DNA of 64,000 nucleotides from Panorpa germanica (taxonomy: Eukaryota; Arthropoda; Insecta; Mecoptera; Panorpidae). The translations under genes and the position numbers were made by a program. The DNA is taken from the NCBI GenBank assembly GCA_963678705.1, contig OY783203.1, positions 18,086,535 to 18,150,534 of the forward strand, given 5' to 3'. Below, piece after piece: positions 1-10,270 of this stretch (the stretch's first letter is position 1; each line of letters begins with the position of its first letter). Below the pieces are notes generated by a model. The model did not search any database. It had not been told where the DNA came from and was given only the letters and a program-made list of their open reading frames with translations.

Positions 1-32
1 TTAAAGTTAACTATATGTAAATAAATTATAGT

Positions 33-600
33 TAGTAACACTGACCAGAGATATTACAACTGCATTCTGGTCAGGTGAGCTAACGGTATATATTAGTTAT
101 AGCTACTATCATTATAGTATGTGCCAACGGCCAACATATTTGATATTTGTCAGAGTTGACAGAACTGAATGTGCATAATGTTAAGTTATTATAAAATTAG
201 ACAAAAAGGAATTGACAATTTAAATAATAAACTTTAAATGTATTTTCATTGATTTCAGGTAAGATAGTATGATTTAAGTTAAACAGTGTAATTATTATAA
301 TGTGTATGTAAATTACTAAAAGTCTGTGATTTCAGAAGCAACACCTAAGTTTGATTAAAAATTTACAATTCCTAAAATGTCTTATAAAACGATACTAAAA
401 TATTTTTATTTGGTCAGCGCCGTTCATCGCGGGTGGTGCACAAATTCGAACCAAACCAGACAGTAATTTAGAATTAGATACCACATATAACAGAATACGA
501 GTGCTTCTAAATTAATTTTAGGCAACATAATAAACTGACTCGTTCCCAGCGCATATAATTTTGTGTGTGTGTGAAGTAATGGACTCGTTGATACTATCTC
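33..600. repeat. Dispersed repeat family H, copy 1
   Basis: The first part (about 33-385) is closely repeated at 38645-38962, sharing stretches such as AACACTGACCAGA, ATGTTAAGTTATTATAAAATTAGA and CAATTCCTAAAATGTCTTA. The second part (about 425-570) resembles 40200-40400, sharing CATCGCG.GTGGTG, AGAATTAGATACC and CAGCGCATATA. The two parts are adjacent here but are separated at 38.6-40.4 kb by LINE and other repeat insertions, so this copy shows the older arrangement. No protein motif or terminal repeat was found; the class is unknown. Confidence 0.6.
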
Positions 601-1147
601 TTGTCCCAAAAAGTTTGCAAACCACTGTATCATATTACACGGATAAAGAATTTCTTGCAACCTCTGTTGTGCCAGCCACGAGGCTCCCATAGTCGTGGGT
701 GGTGGGGGGGTAAGTCGAGGGGCCGTAGGGTCGCCGGGTCTGTGGTTATGTAGGTCTTCTATAATACTATATATAATATATATATATATATGTATATACT
801 ATACTATACACACAAATTCCCCTCTCACTAAACAAATAGTTTACATTTCGTATTACGGTTCTACGCCATGTGTAGAACAAAATATAAATTCTCACAGTTT
901 TTACAAACGCCGAATAATCTATAAACACATAAGTTCGTAAATCACGTTTATTGACCAAACTAAAGATAGGTCAGTTACGCTGATAGTTCTAAAAAAACCT
1001 TATGGGCGCTTGCACCCCCCTCCCCCATGTCATAAAAGAAAACACACAGAAAATGATTAACAACTAAAAATTTGATTATTTAATTCACTGTTTCAAATTG
1101 ATCCTTGCAGGCACTAATAGGACTTTAGATTTTATTTAATATTATTT
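601..1147. other. No gene recognised; low-complexity spots
   Basis: This stretch holds a G-run near 700-711, a short TA-rich microsatellite near 774-795 and a C-rich spot near 1013-1026. The small open frames on both strands have no recognisable motif and are treated as chance. Confidence 0.5.
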
Positions 1148-1312
1148 AAATATGCTGTTTCATCGACGATTTGCAAAAATGTTGACAGTATCTATGGTGT
1201 CTTAGACTCATATATATGGACTACAACTCTGCCTTATAAGTTTTATGATTATGACCACATAATCAAATTAGTACCGATAACAATAAAATCCAGAAAATAT
1301 AGCAGAGAACAA
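1148..1312 (-). repeat. tRNA-derived SINE, body fragment
   Basis: The fragment carries the SINE body words seen in the complete copies: ATATATGG, a CCTTATAAGTTTTATGATTATGACCACATAATCAAATTA-like block (about 1233-1270) and CCAGAAAATATAGC. The tRNA-like head is missing, so the copy is truncated at its 5' end (right side in this view). Confidence 0.6.
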
Positions 1313-1334
1313 GTTATATACTACACGTAGAGAA

Positions 1335-1848
1335 TAAAATTCTAAGACTTTTGGCGTCCTCGGATTTTTCCCTGAATTTCCTGAAAACCCGTAATTTTGG
1401 AAAAACTAAAAAAAATATTTTTACTTTTGCTCTATACCTTTAAATTCGTAAAAGATGGAAAGTTGAATTTTGACATGTGTATTACGGTGTTCAATGCTAA
1501 TATTTTTTGAAAATTAGAATTTGAAAAATTGGAAAAGGGGGCGTTAAGAAAATTACAGGACCCGGTAGGAAACTTTGGAGAAAACTTAAATATTGGATTA
1601 CTTAATAATGAAATATGTTATTAAAAAAAAAGAAATCAAAAAATTATTGGGGACACGGGTGTGGTTTTTGCCGAGGGTAAACATTGGGCCAGAAAGTTGA
1701 AATTTTATATATGGGCTAACTTAAAAAAGTTGGTCAAATAATGAACAAATTGGAAATAATATATTTTTTTAGTCAGTTTATATGAAAAATTATTTGTTTT
1801 TATATGTAAAATAAATATGGAACGAGTTTAAAATTTCAATTTAAAAAT
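1335..1848. repeat. Dispersed repeat family A, copy 1
   Basis: This copy aligns by eye over several hundred bases with 18770-19310 and 30990-31290. Shared landmarks are GACTTTTGGCGTCCTCGGAT, CCCGTAATTTTGGAAAAACT, GTGTATTACGGTGTTCAATG and GGCCCGGTAGGAAACTTTGG. The 5' leader present at 18655 and 30880 (TATTATAATGTTCCA.GTGTA) is absent here, so it is 5'-truncated in that orientation. No coding motif or inverted termini were seen. Class unknown; a non-autonomous Helitron or a LINE-derived repeat are possibilities I cannot distinguish. Confidence 0.65.
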
Positions 1849-3335
1849 GGAATTAAAATTTGAAATAAAATACAATTCACACAAAAAAGACAGTCGTCGC
1901 TTGCGACAGGGGTAAACTCTAGTAATATGATATTTTCAAGGTTCTGAAAATAATTTGTACACCTATTACTAGTAAAGATGTCGTGGCTTCGAATATGGAC
2001 TGCACATTTGTAACCAATCAATGAAACACCTTCTGGTACTACTAGCTTTATAAGGTACAATCTACAAAATAAAACAAAACAAATAAATCCGTATATTATA
2101 CAAAAATAAAGGAAATACCATGAAATAAAAAGCGGATGTTAGGCTGTCTGTATGTCTGTGTGTCCCATGCCCATCTAGATATTATCGACAAATAGAATCA
2201 ACAAGGCCATGTTATTTATAAATACATAAGTCAAAGGTCATATTTTATTTACTTTTATGTTTTATTTGGGCTGATGGAAGCAAAACTAAAAATCAATATG
2301 AGATTTTATTCTGATTAGAACAAAAATAATATATAGAAAGTTAGGGTTGGTTCCTTTAGAAGGTATTCAAATAAATAACATATTTATTAAGGTTGACTGC
2401 TTCCTAAATGCGGTAATAGAGCCTATTTTGGAAAACGTAATATTGTTAAAAGATTTGTCTGTGGTTTTTAAGGTAAACCGCAGATGATATTATAAGGGTA
2501 AGCTTCAAAGATAGAAAATTACCTTGCAGCTTTAGGTTCGCACTTGCTAGTTTCCACTTCTCATATAGAAATTGTTTTACAATGCAAGTGACACTTATTA
2601 GCTTACTACTTGCTAATTACAAGGTTCGTTTTCTATCTGTGTTTACACAGCGACATTAATGCATCAGATTTATAGTTCAAACATGGAAGAGAAGGGAAGC
2701 GGGGGGAAGATGTACACTGGCGTATCTTAGACATCAACTGAGATCGGTTGAGATAGTTTTCCGTTCGGCTAAATGATATCGAGTTGCTTTTTAAACTTTA
2801 GACGATGTTGGGAGTAACACACTTATACGAGTAAACATACAGATACCACTAGTCTCTGTTCCATATCTTTTATGTTTGAATTATAAATTCGATACAGTAA
2901 TGCCGACCTACACGATGGACGATTACCATAAAACAAATTAATTTATTTAATATACTAATAGCGAGATCGTAGTCGAGATTATTTTAAATAAATGATTGTA
3001 TGACCAACTAGGGACCATATACCGTAAGGATGTTATTATTGATAAAGGAAATTACCCAATATAATTCAACGTAATCATTGTTCTTCTTAGTCATTCTACA
3101 TCTTCTAATTTCTCATTTTAACTTGTATCAAGTTATTCTTTTCTCCTCCAGTCTAAATGTTTCTTATTTCAACTTCCATCGTTTGTAATTTGAAGACCAA
3201 TATCTGTCGTGCTTGTATTAATGCCGATGGTAAACAATTTGAATATTTACTGTAATGTAAATAATGTAATAAATTTATAAAATAATGAAAAATTGTTTGT
3301 ACCATTTGTTTTAATTCATTCAACATTTTTCAACA
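1849..3335. other. No gene recognised
   Basis: AT-rich unique-looking DNA. The open frame on the minus strand at 1836-2060 overlaps the end of family A and shows no motif. A GC-richer patch at 2690-2720 has no evident structure. Confidence 0.5.
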
Positions 3336-4047
3336 ACACAAAACCTATTTTGGGTATTGTAAAAGTGATTACTATCAACAATTTTTGAAATTTGTTTCTT
3401 GTTTAGAAATAGTATGCATTTTTTTTTTTATAATTAGTTTTCCTAGAGTATTATACCATTTTGGAATCTTGGATAGTTGCGTCAATTTTTAAAAAACATG
3501 CCATAGTAGTGTTCATACTTTATATTTACACGACGATGAGTAAAAGTGGACTGAAAGTAAATATCTTTAAAAATTTTAGCGAAAATATAATTTTGATTGA
3601 TTTTTGTGTAAAAACTACAGGCGTTCTGGGATTTTTAATGGTATTGGTAGATAGCAGTGCTACTTAGGTTGCCGATACAACAAAAAAAATCAGAAATATT
3701 AAAAATTAAAATATAAAATATTTAGAAATATTTCTAATTTCAAAACAAAAATGAGATATAGTCAAAATCACAATAATTTGGCGGCAACTTATACTTAAAA
3801 GAGGTTATATGAGCGGTATAAATCTATAATACGATACTGAATTTTATCTTATTCGTTCCTATATACATTATAGACAAATAAGTGAGTTAGTACTTTTTAG
3901 TTATATTAACAGTTTATACCCCACAACTTGTTTTAAGTATGAGTCGCCGCCGAACTCTCGTAATTTGAACTATACATTTTTCTTTCTCGAGTGGTCATGA
4001 GCAGGCCCATCCTCTAGTGCCCGATCGTTGAATTTTGAGACATGTTG
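3336..4047. mobile_element. Family B (CCCTGTA-ended) element, copy 1, interrupted
   Basis: This copy matches 16855-17374 along most of its length: GGGTATTGTAAAAGTGAT, TTTAGAAATAGTATGCAT, CCATTTTGGAATC, GATAGCAGTGCTA. The right end reads GTCATGAGCAGG..CATCCTCTAGTGCCCG.TCGTTGAATTTTG, the terminal inverted-repeat sequence of the complete family-B element at 24593-25035. About 200 bases of family C sit inside it (3770-3978). The open frame 3461-3667 lies within the repeat and is not thought to be coding. Confidence 0.65.
3770..3978. repeat. Family C inverted-repeat fragment inside family B
   Basis: The left edge (GGCGGCAACTTATACTTAAAAGAGG) and the reverse complement of the right edge (AATTACGAGAGTTCGGCGGC, then GACTCATACTTAAAACAAG) form an inverted pair. 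Related single arms lie at about 6650-6715 and 46455-46500. This looks like a small MITE inserted in a family-B copy. I could not identify a clear TSD. Confidence 0.5.
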
Positions 4048-4072
4048 TATATATATATATATATATATATTG
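4047..4072. repeat. TA dinucleotide microsatellite
   Basis: A run of about twelve TA units lies directly at the right end of the family-B copy, possibly expanded from its TA target site. Confidence 0.85.
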
Positions 4073-4096
4073 CAACAATCATTTAAGACGCAAAAA

Positions 4097-4446
4097 GGGT
4101 TAAATCTCGGAGTGAAAGGTAATAAGCCAAAAACTTGTAAAAATCTTTATTTTGATATTTTATAAGTTCTCTCAAATATCTCGTGTACCTTCTATTCTCT
4201 GCGCTATATCTCAGGAAGGGTTGATCATACGAAAAAATGCGTAAGATCAAAGTTGTAGAGAATTTTATGCTGAACAGCTTTAATGATAACTCTAAATGTC
4301 ATTTAAAGCATAGGAAGCAAGATATCTGCAAGAAACGATTTATGTGTACACGAGATACTATGATATGTTTGAGAGAACCTATAAAATATCAATACAAAGA
4401 TTTCTACAAGTTTTTAGCTTATTAGCTTCCATTCCGAGGTTAAATC
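4097..4446. mobile_element. MITE-like element with ~100-bp inverted ends
   Basis: The left arm (about 4097-4195) and right arm (about 4335-4446) are inverted copies. Both contain GTTAAATCTCGGA/GG..TTAACCTCGGA, AATAAGC.AAAAACTTGTA, ATTGATATTTTATA and GTTCTCTCAAA. The open frames at 4237-4425 and 4344-4535 lie in the arms and spacer and are not considered genes. No matching flanking duplication was seen, so the superfamily is unassigned. Confidence 0.65.
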
Positions 4447-5150
4447 CTTATTTAACTGGGCTATATGAATATTTACAAGAAAAGTTGATTTTTGAAATGC
4501 CTTTGTACATAATTTGTTCATTTTACAATTCCTGAGCCATGATTATATATAACAAATTAATATTGTTCAAAAATAATAACAAGGGAATTATAAAAGATAT
4601 GCAAATTCATTAAAACTTTTATCATTTCCGTCTTAATTCTTTTATAATTTATTTAAATGTACAAACGCTACTCGCAGTAATGATACTGTTACTGTAATAC
4701 AACAAAGAAATAATTTAATGTTACAAATTAAAAAGTAACTTTTTTCAAGTTCTGTGTGACTAGAATATTAATAATTTATTTAAAAGATTATATTGGATTT
4801 TATTTAATAATAAAAGATGAATATATTTTTATTTTTCATTCATTTTCGCAGTGATATATAAAAATCTATTTTTTTTTAGATAAAAATAAAAATAGACTAA
4901 ATTACATTTAAAAAATAAGATATAGGTTTTAAAAGATATCAGTTTCTTAAATAAAGAATTCTCATAAAATGCCCTTAAGCTGCGTGCAGACGTGCAACTG
5001 AATGACATAAATCAGTCGAGGATTTAGTGTGTACGCAATGTTTGTTGTATCTAGATAAACCTTCACATTCAGATAGAAGGTCATGGAATTAATTAAGAGA
5101 TAAAACATAAAAAAATGACACGAGTGAAAGTTATACCACAAGGCCATGGA
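4447..5150. other. No gene recognised
   Basis: Very AT-rich sequence with homopolymer A and T tracts; no repeat match or motif was noticed. Confidence 0.5.
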
Positions 5151-5152
5151 AC

Positions 5153-5430
5153 TTATTCATTTATTTATTTAGATGTCGGCCTTTTTCCGATGCTGAATTC
5201 TATCACTGACTAACGCCTGCTATATTTGCAGTATTTACCTCCTCATATACGGATTCTATACCGTTGCTTAATAAGTTTTATGATTATGATCACATAATCA
5301 ATTTAATTCTAATAACAACTATTCTAGGTTTACTAGAAAATATAGCGCTGGTCCGAGAATCGAACTCGAAGACATAGCAGTCTGGTTTCAACAATCAATC
5401 CTCTCAGCCACTGTGTCGTCTATTATTTAA
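5153..5430 (-). mobile_element. tRNA-derived SINE, near full length
   Basis: Read on the minus strand, the element starts with a tRNA-like head. It has an A-box-like stretch (CAGTGGCTGAGAGG) and a B box (about 5350-5360, GAGTTCGATTCTC, close to the GGTTCGANTCC consensus). The body contains CATAATCATAAAACTTATTA, and the 3' end (CAGTGATAGAATTCAGCATCGG ... GCCGACATC) runs into an (ATAA)n tail. This layout of Pol III promoter, body and simple-repeat tail is that of a tRNA-derived SINE. At least ten related copies or fragments occur in the window. It encodes nothing and would depend on a LINE for movement. Confidence 0.8.
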
Positions 5431-5504
5431 GAAATTTATCAATGATAATTTTATTACCGATGACTATTTCTTTGATGTCTTCAGTCTTGTTTTGTGCCCT
5501 GGAC

Positions 5505-6002
5505 TAGAGATGGCGATCTGAGTTCGATTAATCGAAGAATCGACTTTTTGAGTCGAAAAAATTTATTTTAATCGATTTTAAACAATGGATCGATCGATCC
5601 CTGAATCGATCTCAAACACTCGAAAATCGAGATTAGATTTTTGTAAGAATGCAACTATACAATTATTTACATTATTTGTTACAGGCTTTGACATGAAATA
5701 TTGGGAATTATAATTATTTTATTCTATAATAAATAACGTACATGATTTTATTGATTAATTCAAAATCAATAATCATTTATTTTATAATTATAAGAAAGGC
5801 TTGCATTTTTTAATAAATTTAATAAAAATAAACTCGATAAAGATAGTTTTTCTTTTTTGGGTTAGTGTCTTTTTTTATATAAAAACTCAAAAAGAATCGA
5901 AAAACCGATTTTTAAGAAATCTATCTTCTGAATTGATTCTTTGACTTCGATATGAATCTAGATTCAAAAATCGATCTATTTTAAGAACAATCGCCATCCC
6001 TT
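5505..6002. mobile_element. Non-autonomous hAT-type MITE
   Basis: The left end TAGAGATGGCGAT and the right end, reverse-complemented (AAGGGATGGCGAT), form terminal inverted repeats typical of insect hAT elements. The flanks CCCTGGAC (5497-5504) and CTCTGGAC (6003-6010) match at 7 of 8 positions, the TSD length of hAT. The subterminal regions are rich in ATCGATT/AATCGA words in both orientations. The open frame at 5887-6075 (minus) is part of this element and its flank and has no transposase motif. Confidence 0.8.
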
Positions 6003-6010
6003 CTCTGGAC

Positions 6011-6765
6011 ACAATTTTTTTAAATTCAATTATTTTCAGTTGGAATTGTACTTTCTTTCTGGGTAGTTTCCCCATTTTTTGGGCTAATCCCGAAGATTTA
6101 TTTCTTTCCTATCAGAAAAACGTATATTTTAAGTTAATGTAAGTTTAATCTATTATAGATTTGATCTATAAACATAAAGTAATACTTCACGTTATTATAT
6201 ACATAAATATGTCACACATCTGCACGCGGCTTTAGAATAAGAAGAACAAAAATATGTTTTTCAATTGAGGGCTTTCTTATTTATCTAAAATGTAAATAAA
6301 GATGAGATAAGATGCTTTGTGTGATATATTCCTCTCTTTCTAACTTATAAGTATAGCACATATTCCATACTCTTCTGACAAATGAAAACGAATCTCTTTT
6401 TTGTTATATTGAAGAAAATACATTTTGTTTACACGACGTTATACAAATTTCATTTTTTTTTGATATCAAAGGAAAATATAACAATATATAATCTGAGACT
6501 TATCAAAATTATTATTCAAAGAACAAAGATGAAGGACACAAGTGACAAAAAATAAATAGATTTTACGATAAAAATATGAATAACAATGTAGAATATGTGG
6601 GAGGCGTTTGAAAAGATTTCAGCTTAGACAAGTAAACCAGTTTTAAGGTTTTTTTGCATTTATAGTTCAAATTACGAGAGTTCGATGGTCACTTATGCTA
6701 AAAAGAGGTTGTAAGAGATGTATTATTATATACGATACATTGGTGATTTTAAAAAAAATTATTTA
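6011..6765. other. No gene; single family C arm at 6650-6715
   Basis: Mostly AT-rich DNA. The segment TAGTTCAAATTACGAGAGTTCGATGG followed by CTTATGCTAAAA matches the family-C arm at 3.9 kb and 46.46 kb. Nothing else was recognised. Confidence 0.5.
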
Positions 6766-6896
6766 TTTGAGTGCATCCACTTTCAAAAGTTATTAGCACT
6801 TAAAAAAATATATACATTTATAAACAACATTTACAAAACATAATTTACAAGTAATAGACATGAGTATGGGTATTTAAAATAAAGAGATTTAATAAT
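6766..6896 (-). mobile_element. I-like LINE, 3' untranslated fragment
   Basis: On the plus strand it reads GAGTGCATCCACTTTCAAAAGTTATTAGCACTT, then TATATACATTTATAAACA, then GAGTATGGGTATTTAAAATAAAGAGATT. The same sequence in sense orientation ends the RNase H-bearing LINE fragment at 43295-43880, so this is the 3' end of a minus-strand copy cut off upstream. A SINE copy begins a few bases to the right. Confidence 0.75.
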
Positions 6897-6904
6897 TAAT
6901 AAGA

Positions 6905-7117
6905 GATGCTGAGATCTATCTCCTACTATATTGGCAGGTTTTGTGGTGTAGTGTCCTATACCGCTGTCTAATAAGTTTATGATTATGTATGCACATAATC
7001 AATTTAATTTAATAACAACCAAACCCAGAAAATATAAATCTGGTCCGAGGATAGAACCCGAAGACACAGCAGTCAGCGTCAAGCATCAATTCTCTCGCCC
7101 ACTGTGTCGTGGTAGCA
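6905..7117 (-). mobile_element. tRNA-derived SINE copy
   Basis: The copy has the complete head: minus strand CACAGTGGGCGAGAGAATTGATGCTTGACG, then TGTGTCTTCGGGTTCTATCC, where the box B centre TTCGA has mutated to TTCTA. Body words CATAATCATAAACTTATTAG and GAGATAGATCTCAGCATC are present. The open frame at 6979-7272 (plus) covers the SINE in the wrong sense and is not a gene. Confidence 0.8.
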
Positions 7118-7829
7118 TTTTATATCAACAACAATATTGCAAAGAACAAATAAAATGTTGTGTAGTGTATTTTGTAACATCAGATATTCAAGGATTGCTT
7201 TTATGTCCTATTAAATGTCACCAGATCATAAATATGTATCATTATGTCTTGGAAATAAATGTCATACATTGACTGTTGATTTTACCCTTAAATTATCCGT
7301 TTATTCAGGTACAATTGGGCTGTGAACAATATTTGAATCTATACTGCATTGTACCACCTCAAATATACAATTATTTTTATTCAATTCGCAATATTATATA
7401 GTTTTTAACGAATTAGATACTTTTTTCAGACACTTTATTAATTAAAGAGGTAAACATTTACAAATATGACACTTATTATTTCCTTAGTTTCTTCCCCTCT
7501 TCTATTGCCATCACTGTTCGTCAAAAGAAGTGTTTAATCAAACTACCATATGTCATGGCAACCCATAAAGTTTTCATATAAATAATTTCATATAATAATT
7601 CTATTTCTTACTATGTTCTACAGACTTTGTGACGCTAAAAATATTAAACAGTAAAACGAAATTCAAATTTTAAATAAATATATCTCCGTCAGTTTTGGGA
7701 TATTTAGTAAAATAACGCCGAAATACATTAATTAACCTATATTTCAATAAAAAAATTAAAAAATCAGTCACTACCTAGTTGCATGTATATAAGATTTACT
7801 TAATTTAACATAACATTGCTAGGTTAAGA
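7118..7829. other. No gene; short family F-like piece at 7665-7715
   Basis: TTTTAAATAAATATATCTCCGTCA followed by TATTTAGTAAAATA resembles the TATATCTCCGTCAATATTTAGATATTTAATAAAATA core of family F (25.4 kb, 50.3 kb). The rest is unassigned AT-rich DNA. Confidence 0.45.
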
Positions 7830-8241
7830 CGAGGGTAATTTGATAATTCAGTGACTTTTTGAATTTTCCGCACAGCCATTGAAGCAGTTATCCCTGCGAT
7901 GGATGCCGCGACTGCGATTGAGTGTGTAGTCATTATGGTAAAAATCCATAAATTGGTCTTCAAACTGCTACCCCATCCAGCATATTCTCCAGATTTCGCC
8001 CTCTGCGATTATTTCCTGTTTCCAAACCTGAAAAAATGGCTTAGTGGTAAAAGATTTGGGTCAAACAAAGTGGTCATCAAACGCCTATTTTGAGGGCCTT
8101 GGACAAAAACCTATTATTTGGAAGGAATAAAAAAAAATTGGAAAAACGCAGGACTAAATGTATTGAGCTTATAGGAGACTATGTTGAGAAATAAATGTTT
8201 TTCTTTCAAAAAAAAGTGATGGAATTATCAAAATACCTTCG
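7830..8241 (+). pseudogene. Internally deleted mariner element with transposase C-terminus
   Basis: The terminal inverted repeats CGAGGGTAATTTGATAATTC (left) and, reverse-complemented, CGAAGGTATTTTGATAATTC (right) bound the element; the right end is followed by TA. Frame 7899-8093 encodes HPAYSPDFALCDYFLFP and then LKKWLSGKRFGSN. This is the C-terminal catalytic block of mariner transposases, in which the D of ALCDYFLF is the third acid of the DD34D triad. Downstream, frame-shifted, comes KCIELIGDYVEK, the usual mariner C-terminus. The N-terminal and central coding parts are deleted and the gene is dead. Related copies are at 15.3 and 47.3 kb. Confidence 0.88.
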
Positions 8242-8316
8242 TATAATGTAAAATTACATAACAAAAGTTATATTGCGACATAAATTTACGTTTTCTGACG
8301 TCAATAAAGTTATATA

Positions 8317-8447
8317 AGGTTTTCCGATAACGGTGCGTCGATTTGTATCATCTCATATAAAACATACACTCTGTATATTCATATAAGTTGTATCAAGGTG
8401 TTTTGTATGAGATGATACTAAATCGACCCGCGTTAATTGGAAAACCC
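8317..8447. mobile_element. TA-flanked MITE, 131 bp
   Basis: The left arm (AGGTTTTCCGATAACGGTGCGTCGATTTGTATCATCTCATA, about 41 bp) pairs with the right arm (TATGAGATGATACTAAATCGACC ... TTGGAAAACCCT). TA lies on both sides. It is nearly all arm, as expected for a short Tc1/mariner-type MITE. Confidence 0.75.
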
Positions 8448-8783
8448 TATGAAAAACTATATAATGTTACAAATTGAATTAATATGATTGGACAAGATGT
8501 TTTTATTTAATAACAATGTAACAAAATTATGTTAAACTTCGGTAAATAACAAAACTACGTATATTCAGTGGCGTAGCTAGGTAACAAAGGGCCCCGGTGC
8601 AAAAAAAAAATCTGGGCCCCTAACTAAACGATTTAGGTTTTTCAAGTCAGATATAAATATATATAAATACTTTAAAGGTACAAAGCTATTAGTTTATCAT
8701 CAGGATAAAGAGTATCGTACACTGCATGGCACAGCAAAACTACTTATTACATGTATGTGTATGTGTGTCTTGTGTGAGCTTTA

Positions 8784-9474
8784 GGTCTGTCTCAGTATGG
8801 GACCGTATTTAAGCGAATTTCTGCCGGACGTATACGGGCTACTACGCTTTACCTATCCGAACCATGTAAATGTAATGAGATCGCTCTGGAGCTCTCAGAC
8901 TGCACGCTACAAAGCCGTCCGAATACGGGAGGCACTACCTCGCACAGTAGAAGCGTATAAAGGCGAATTTTATCCAAGCGTTACTACTACTACAACGATA
9001 TACTATAAAAACCTTTGTAAATACAAACAGCCGCATAGACTGGAGGGGATACCTAACAACGCTTCTTCTTTCGCTGCTATACGGGTCTTTTCGCCTCTAT
9101 CGCGACATAGCGTACCATCGTATACCAGTAGTGTATCGATAAAAATTAAAGTTAAAGTTTGCTCTCATAATAAATTATATTAGTGCTAAAGAACTCCAAT
9201 ACACCCCTACAGTTCACAAGTTAGTTATCTGAGAGGCTAATAAAACAATAACAATTCTAAAAACTAATAACATAATAAGATAATATACCCTTATCTTATT
9301 ACCCAGATTTATGACGTAACATCAACAGAATACTGTATCATAAATATAGATAAATAAATTAGTATAAACATGTATTGTGACACACATAAGCGGTTTCCTT
9401 TATAGCTACTCCAATCCGCCGATTTACGTCCGAATACGCCGACGCTTAAATACGGTCCCTTACTGAGACAGGCC
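8784..9474. mobile_element. PIF/Harbinger-like element nested in hAT
   Basis: The ends GGTCTGTCTCAGTATGGGAC and, reverse-complemented, GGCCTGTCTCAGTAAGGGAC are followed in both arms by CGTATTTAAGCG. They are flanked by TTA on both sides (8781-8783, 9475-9477). A 3-bp TWA duplication with a GG..CTGT terminus is the signature of PIF/Harbinger. The open frame 8797-9183 (128 residues) begins inside the terminal repeat, has no transposase or Myb-like motif and is probably fortuitous. GC content is higher than in the neighbourhood. Confidence 0.8.
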
Positions 9475-9604
9475 TTAGGGTAGTGATCGCCTAGGTGAAG
9501 AAAAAAAATCTTGGATTTATATTATTGGAATTAATCAATAAAACGAAGTAAATCAAAAGATGTATGCATGTATGTATGTAAAACATTTATTGTACATAAA
9601 ACAT

Positions 9605-9745
9605 GAATAGTATATTACACACCGAGGGAAGAAAGTAGGACATTTCAACCCGCGTGTAAAACTGACCCCTATCCGAAGGCAAGGGTGGCAAACACGCGAA
9701 GTGGAATATCCTACTTTCTTCACTAGCGAGTATACTATTTTGCAC
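9605..9745. mobile_element. Palindromic MITE nested in hAT
   Basis: Two ~50-bp arms are inverted: AATAGTATATTACACACCGAGGGAAGAAAGTAGGACATT on the left and, reverse-complemented, AATAGTATACTCGCTAGTGAAGAAAGTAGGATATT on the right, both continuing to CGCGTGT. The open frame on the minus strand at 9553-9759 is the hairpin itself, not a gene. Confidence 0.65.
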
Positions 9746-10270
9746 CAAATTATGTGCACTTATGTCACTATTTCTAACTTATCCAGATCAATTATTATGA
9801 TGTTTTAATAGTAGACCAAAGGAAATAAATATCTGCCTTTTCTGTATATTGTTAGCGATATTGCGCTCTAAGACTCTAAGTACAATCCTGCAGCTACTTT
9901 TGTTTCAGCTTAATCTCAACATAAACAACTCTAGAATGCGTACCTCTGCCTGAGAGAATTACGTAATAGACTTAGACCCTTGTCTGGTCCATGCTTCCCC
10001 CCTCCCTCATGTTCAGCGATAAATTTGTACACAAGTGAGTATGAAATACACTCAATAAAAAAAATTCATACCTATTTAGAATTTTTGTTATTGTTTATGT
10101 TTTTGTTATAAAAGTTTTGTATGCATTGTCGGGAATAACTATTTACTAAGAGTATTACTTTACTGTGAAACCGTTAAAATATAAATATAAGTTATAAAAG
10201 TCCGAGGGCCCCCTGAGCTTGGGGGCCCCGGTGCACTGCACCGACTCGCCCATACCTAGCTACGCCAGTG

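Larger units (their letters stand above)
8566..10270. mobile_element. Non-autonomous hAT element, 1.7 kb, with nested insertions
   Basis: The left end CAGTGGCGTAGCTAGG and the right end, reverse-complemented (CACTGGCGTAGCTAGG), are hAT-type terminal repeats. A perfect 8-bp duplication CGTATATT flanks them (8558-8565 and 10271-10278). The subterminal GGGCCCCGGTGCA blocks are inverted too. No hAT transposase or dimerisation motif is visible inside. Part of the length comes from later insertions at 8784-9474 and about 9605-9745. The perfect TSD shows that both ends are intact and belong together. Confidence 0.9.

Noticed and set aside
4237-4535. Two overlapping plus-strand frames
   Set aside because: They lie in the inverted arm and spacer of a MITE and have no motif.
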